Assembly: GCA_041740995.1 (NCBI GenBank)
Contig: JBGSKY010000034.1
Span: forward strand, 1-6,089
Origin: JBGSKY01 sp041740995
Lineage (GTDB): Bacteria > Planctomycetota > Planctomycetia > Pirellulales > Pirellulaceae
Length of the DNA: 6,089 bases
Direction of reading: 5' to 3'
How positions within the stretch are numbered: the stretch's first letter is position 1; every line of letters begins with the position of its first letter. The notes below the pieces were generated by a model. The model ran no database searches. It saw nothing but the letters and a program-made list of their open reading frames with translations, and was not told where the DNA came from. This document shows, one piece after another, positions 5,786 to 6,089 of the stretch. A program made the position numbers and the translations under genes.

Positions 5786-6089
5786 GTTTATTGCCTTGTT
5801 TTGTTTCAGCAGCGCGTTGTCGGTCTGCGTAAATCTCTCCGAAGGTTCGTTTTGCGGCAGTCGGCATTTCGCGGCCTTTCCCCCAAGGGTTAAATGCATT
5901 GTAAACCAACCAACGGGGCGCATTTCGCAAGACGAAACGACCAACCGAACCGACAGCTCGAAAAAGTTTGGGTCGCTGAAAAAGTTGACTTGCTAGCGAC
6001 ATCGTAAAACGTTTCGACCAAGGCAAAATTTTTCCCTTGCCCAGTTCGCCTCGCAAAATCAGCAATTGATGGTGTAGATCAATTTTGAC
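5778..6089 (-). CDS. lutB: Lactate utilization iron-sulfur protein B, C-terminal fragment
   Basis: The last 103 residues of LutB (YkgF), the iron-sulfur subunit that passes electrons from lactate in the LutABC complex. The visible part begins VKIDLHHQLLILRGEL, which in the family directly follows the Cys-Pro ending the second ferredoxin-like cluster motif. All cluster cysteines and the N-terminal LUD domain therefore lie beyond the window edge. The rest is the LutB C-terminal domain (DUF3390 type), a helical segment followed by FNPWGKGREMP and AAKRTFGEIYADR, close to the family's W-x-x-x-R-x-x-P-x-x-x-x-x-S/T-F pattern. A TTG at 6065 could be mistaken for a start, but the open frame and homology continue upstream of it. 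It is followed by lutC with an eight-base overlap. Given usual gene order, lutA is probably upstream of lutB, to the right of the window. Confidence 0.92.
   Translation of the reverse strand, partial: VKIDLHHQLLILRGELGKGKILPWSKRFTMSLASQLFQRPKLFRAVGSVGRFVLRNAPRWLVYNAFNPWGKGREMPTAAKRTFGEIYADRQRAAETKQGNKHG

Noticed and set aside
5786..5944. A 53-residue N-terminal extension of lutC.
   Set aside because: It lies within lutB in another frame, the ATG at 5785 has a ribosome-binding site, and LutC proteins start near this point.

Overview
The window looks like ordinary chromosome from a bacterium of roughly 50% GC, most likely a planctomycete of the Pirellulales/Rhodopirellula type. This is an inference from three things: the style of the secreted proteins (a very large lipoprotein of DUF11/CARDB-like beta domains, a small lipoprotein with W-x-x-GF-x-x-GY motifs, and a beta-rich exported protein of no known family), the sparse Shine-Dalgarno signals, and an S46 peptidase next to a Lut lactate operon. 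I see no rRNA, tRNA, CRISPR array, insertion sequence, integrase or phage gene.

Layout. Bases 1-342 (+) encode the C-terminal end of an S46 dipeptidyl-peptidase, with its catalytic serine and the glycine typical of the DPP7 type. Bases 343-652 have no convincing gene but hold two inverted repeats. Bases 653-1678 (+) encode an exported protein I cannot assign. It meets the 3' end of the next gene head-on: the two stop codons share the palindrome CTAG at 1675-1678, inside a cluster of perfect inverted repeats (1663-1750). Bases 1675-4458 (-) encode a lipoprotein of about 927 residues with a proline-rich stalk, two Ig-like regions and four DUF11/CARDB-like repeats. A divergent intergenic region of 294 bases (4459-4752) separates it from a small lipoprotein (4753-5181, +).

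The small lipoprotein's 3' end overlaps lutC (5171-5785, -) by 11 bases. lutC overlaps the end of lutB (5778-6089, -, cut by the window edge) by 8 bases. lutB and lutC belong to the LutABC system for oxidising L-lactate to pyruvate.

Functionally there are two themes: a cell-envelope set (peptidase, exported protein and two divergent lipoproteins) and the end of a lactate-utilisation operon. Nothing shows that the envelope genes work together beyond position. The least explained parts are the structured convergent junction at 1663-1750 and the two unassigned exported proteins. I found no strong evidence for a new multi-gene system.
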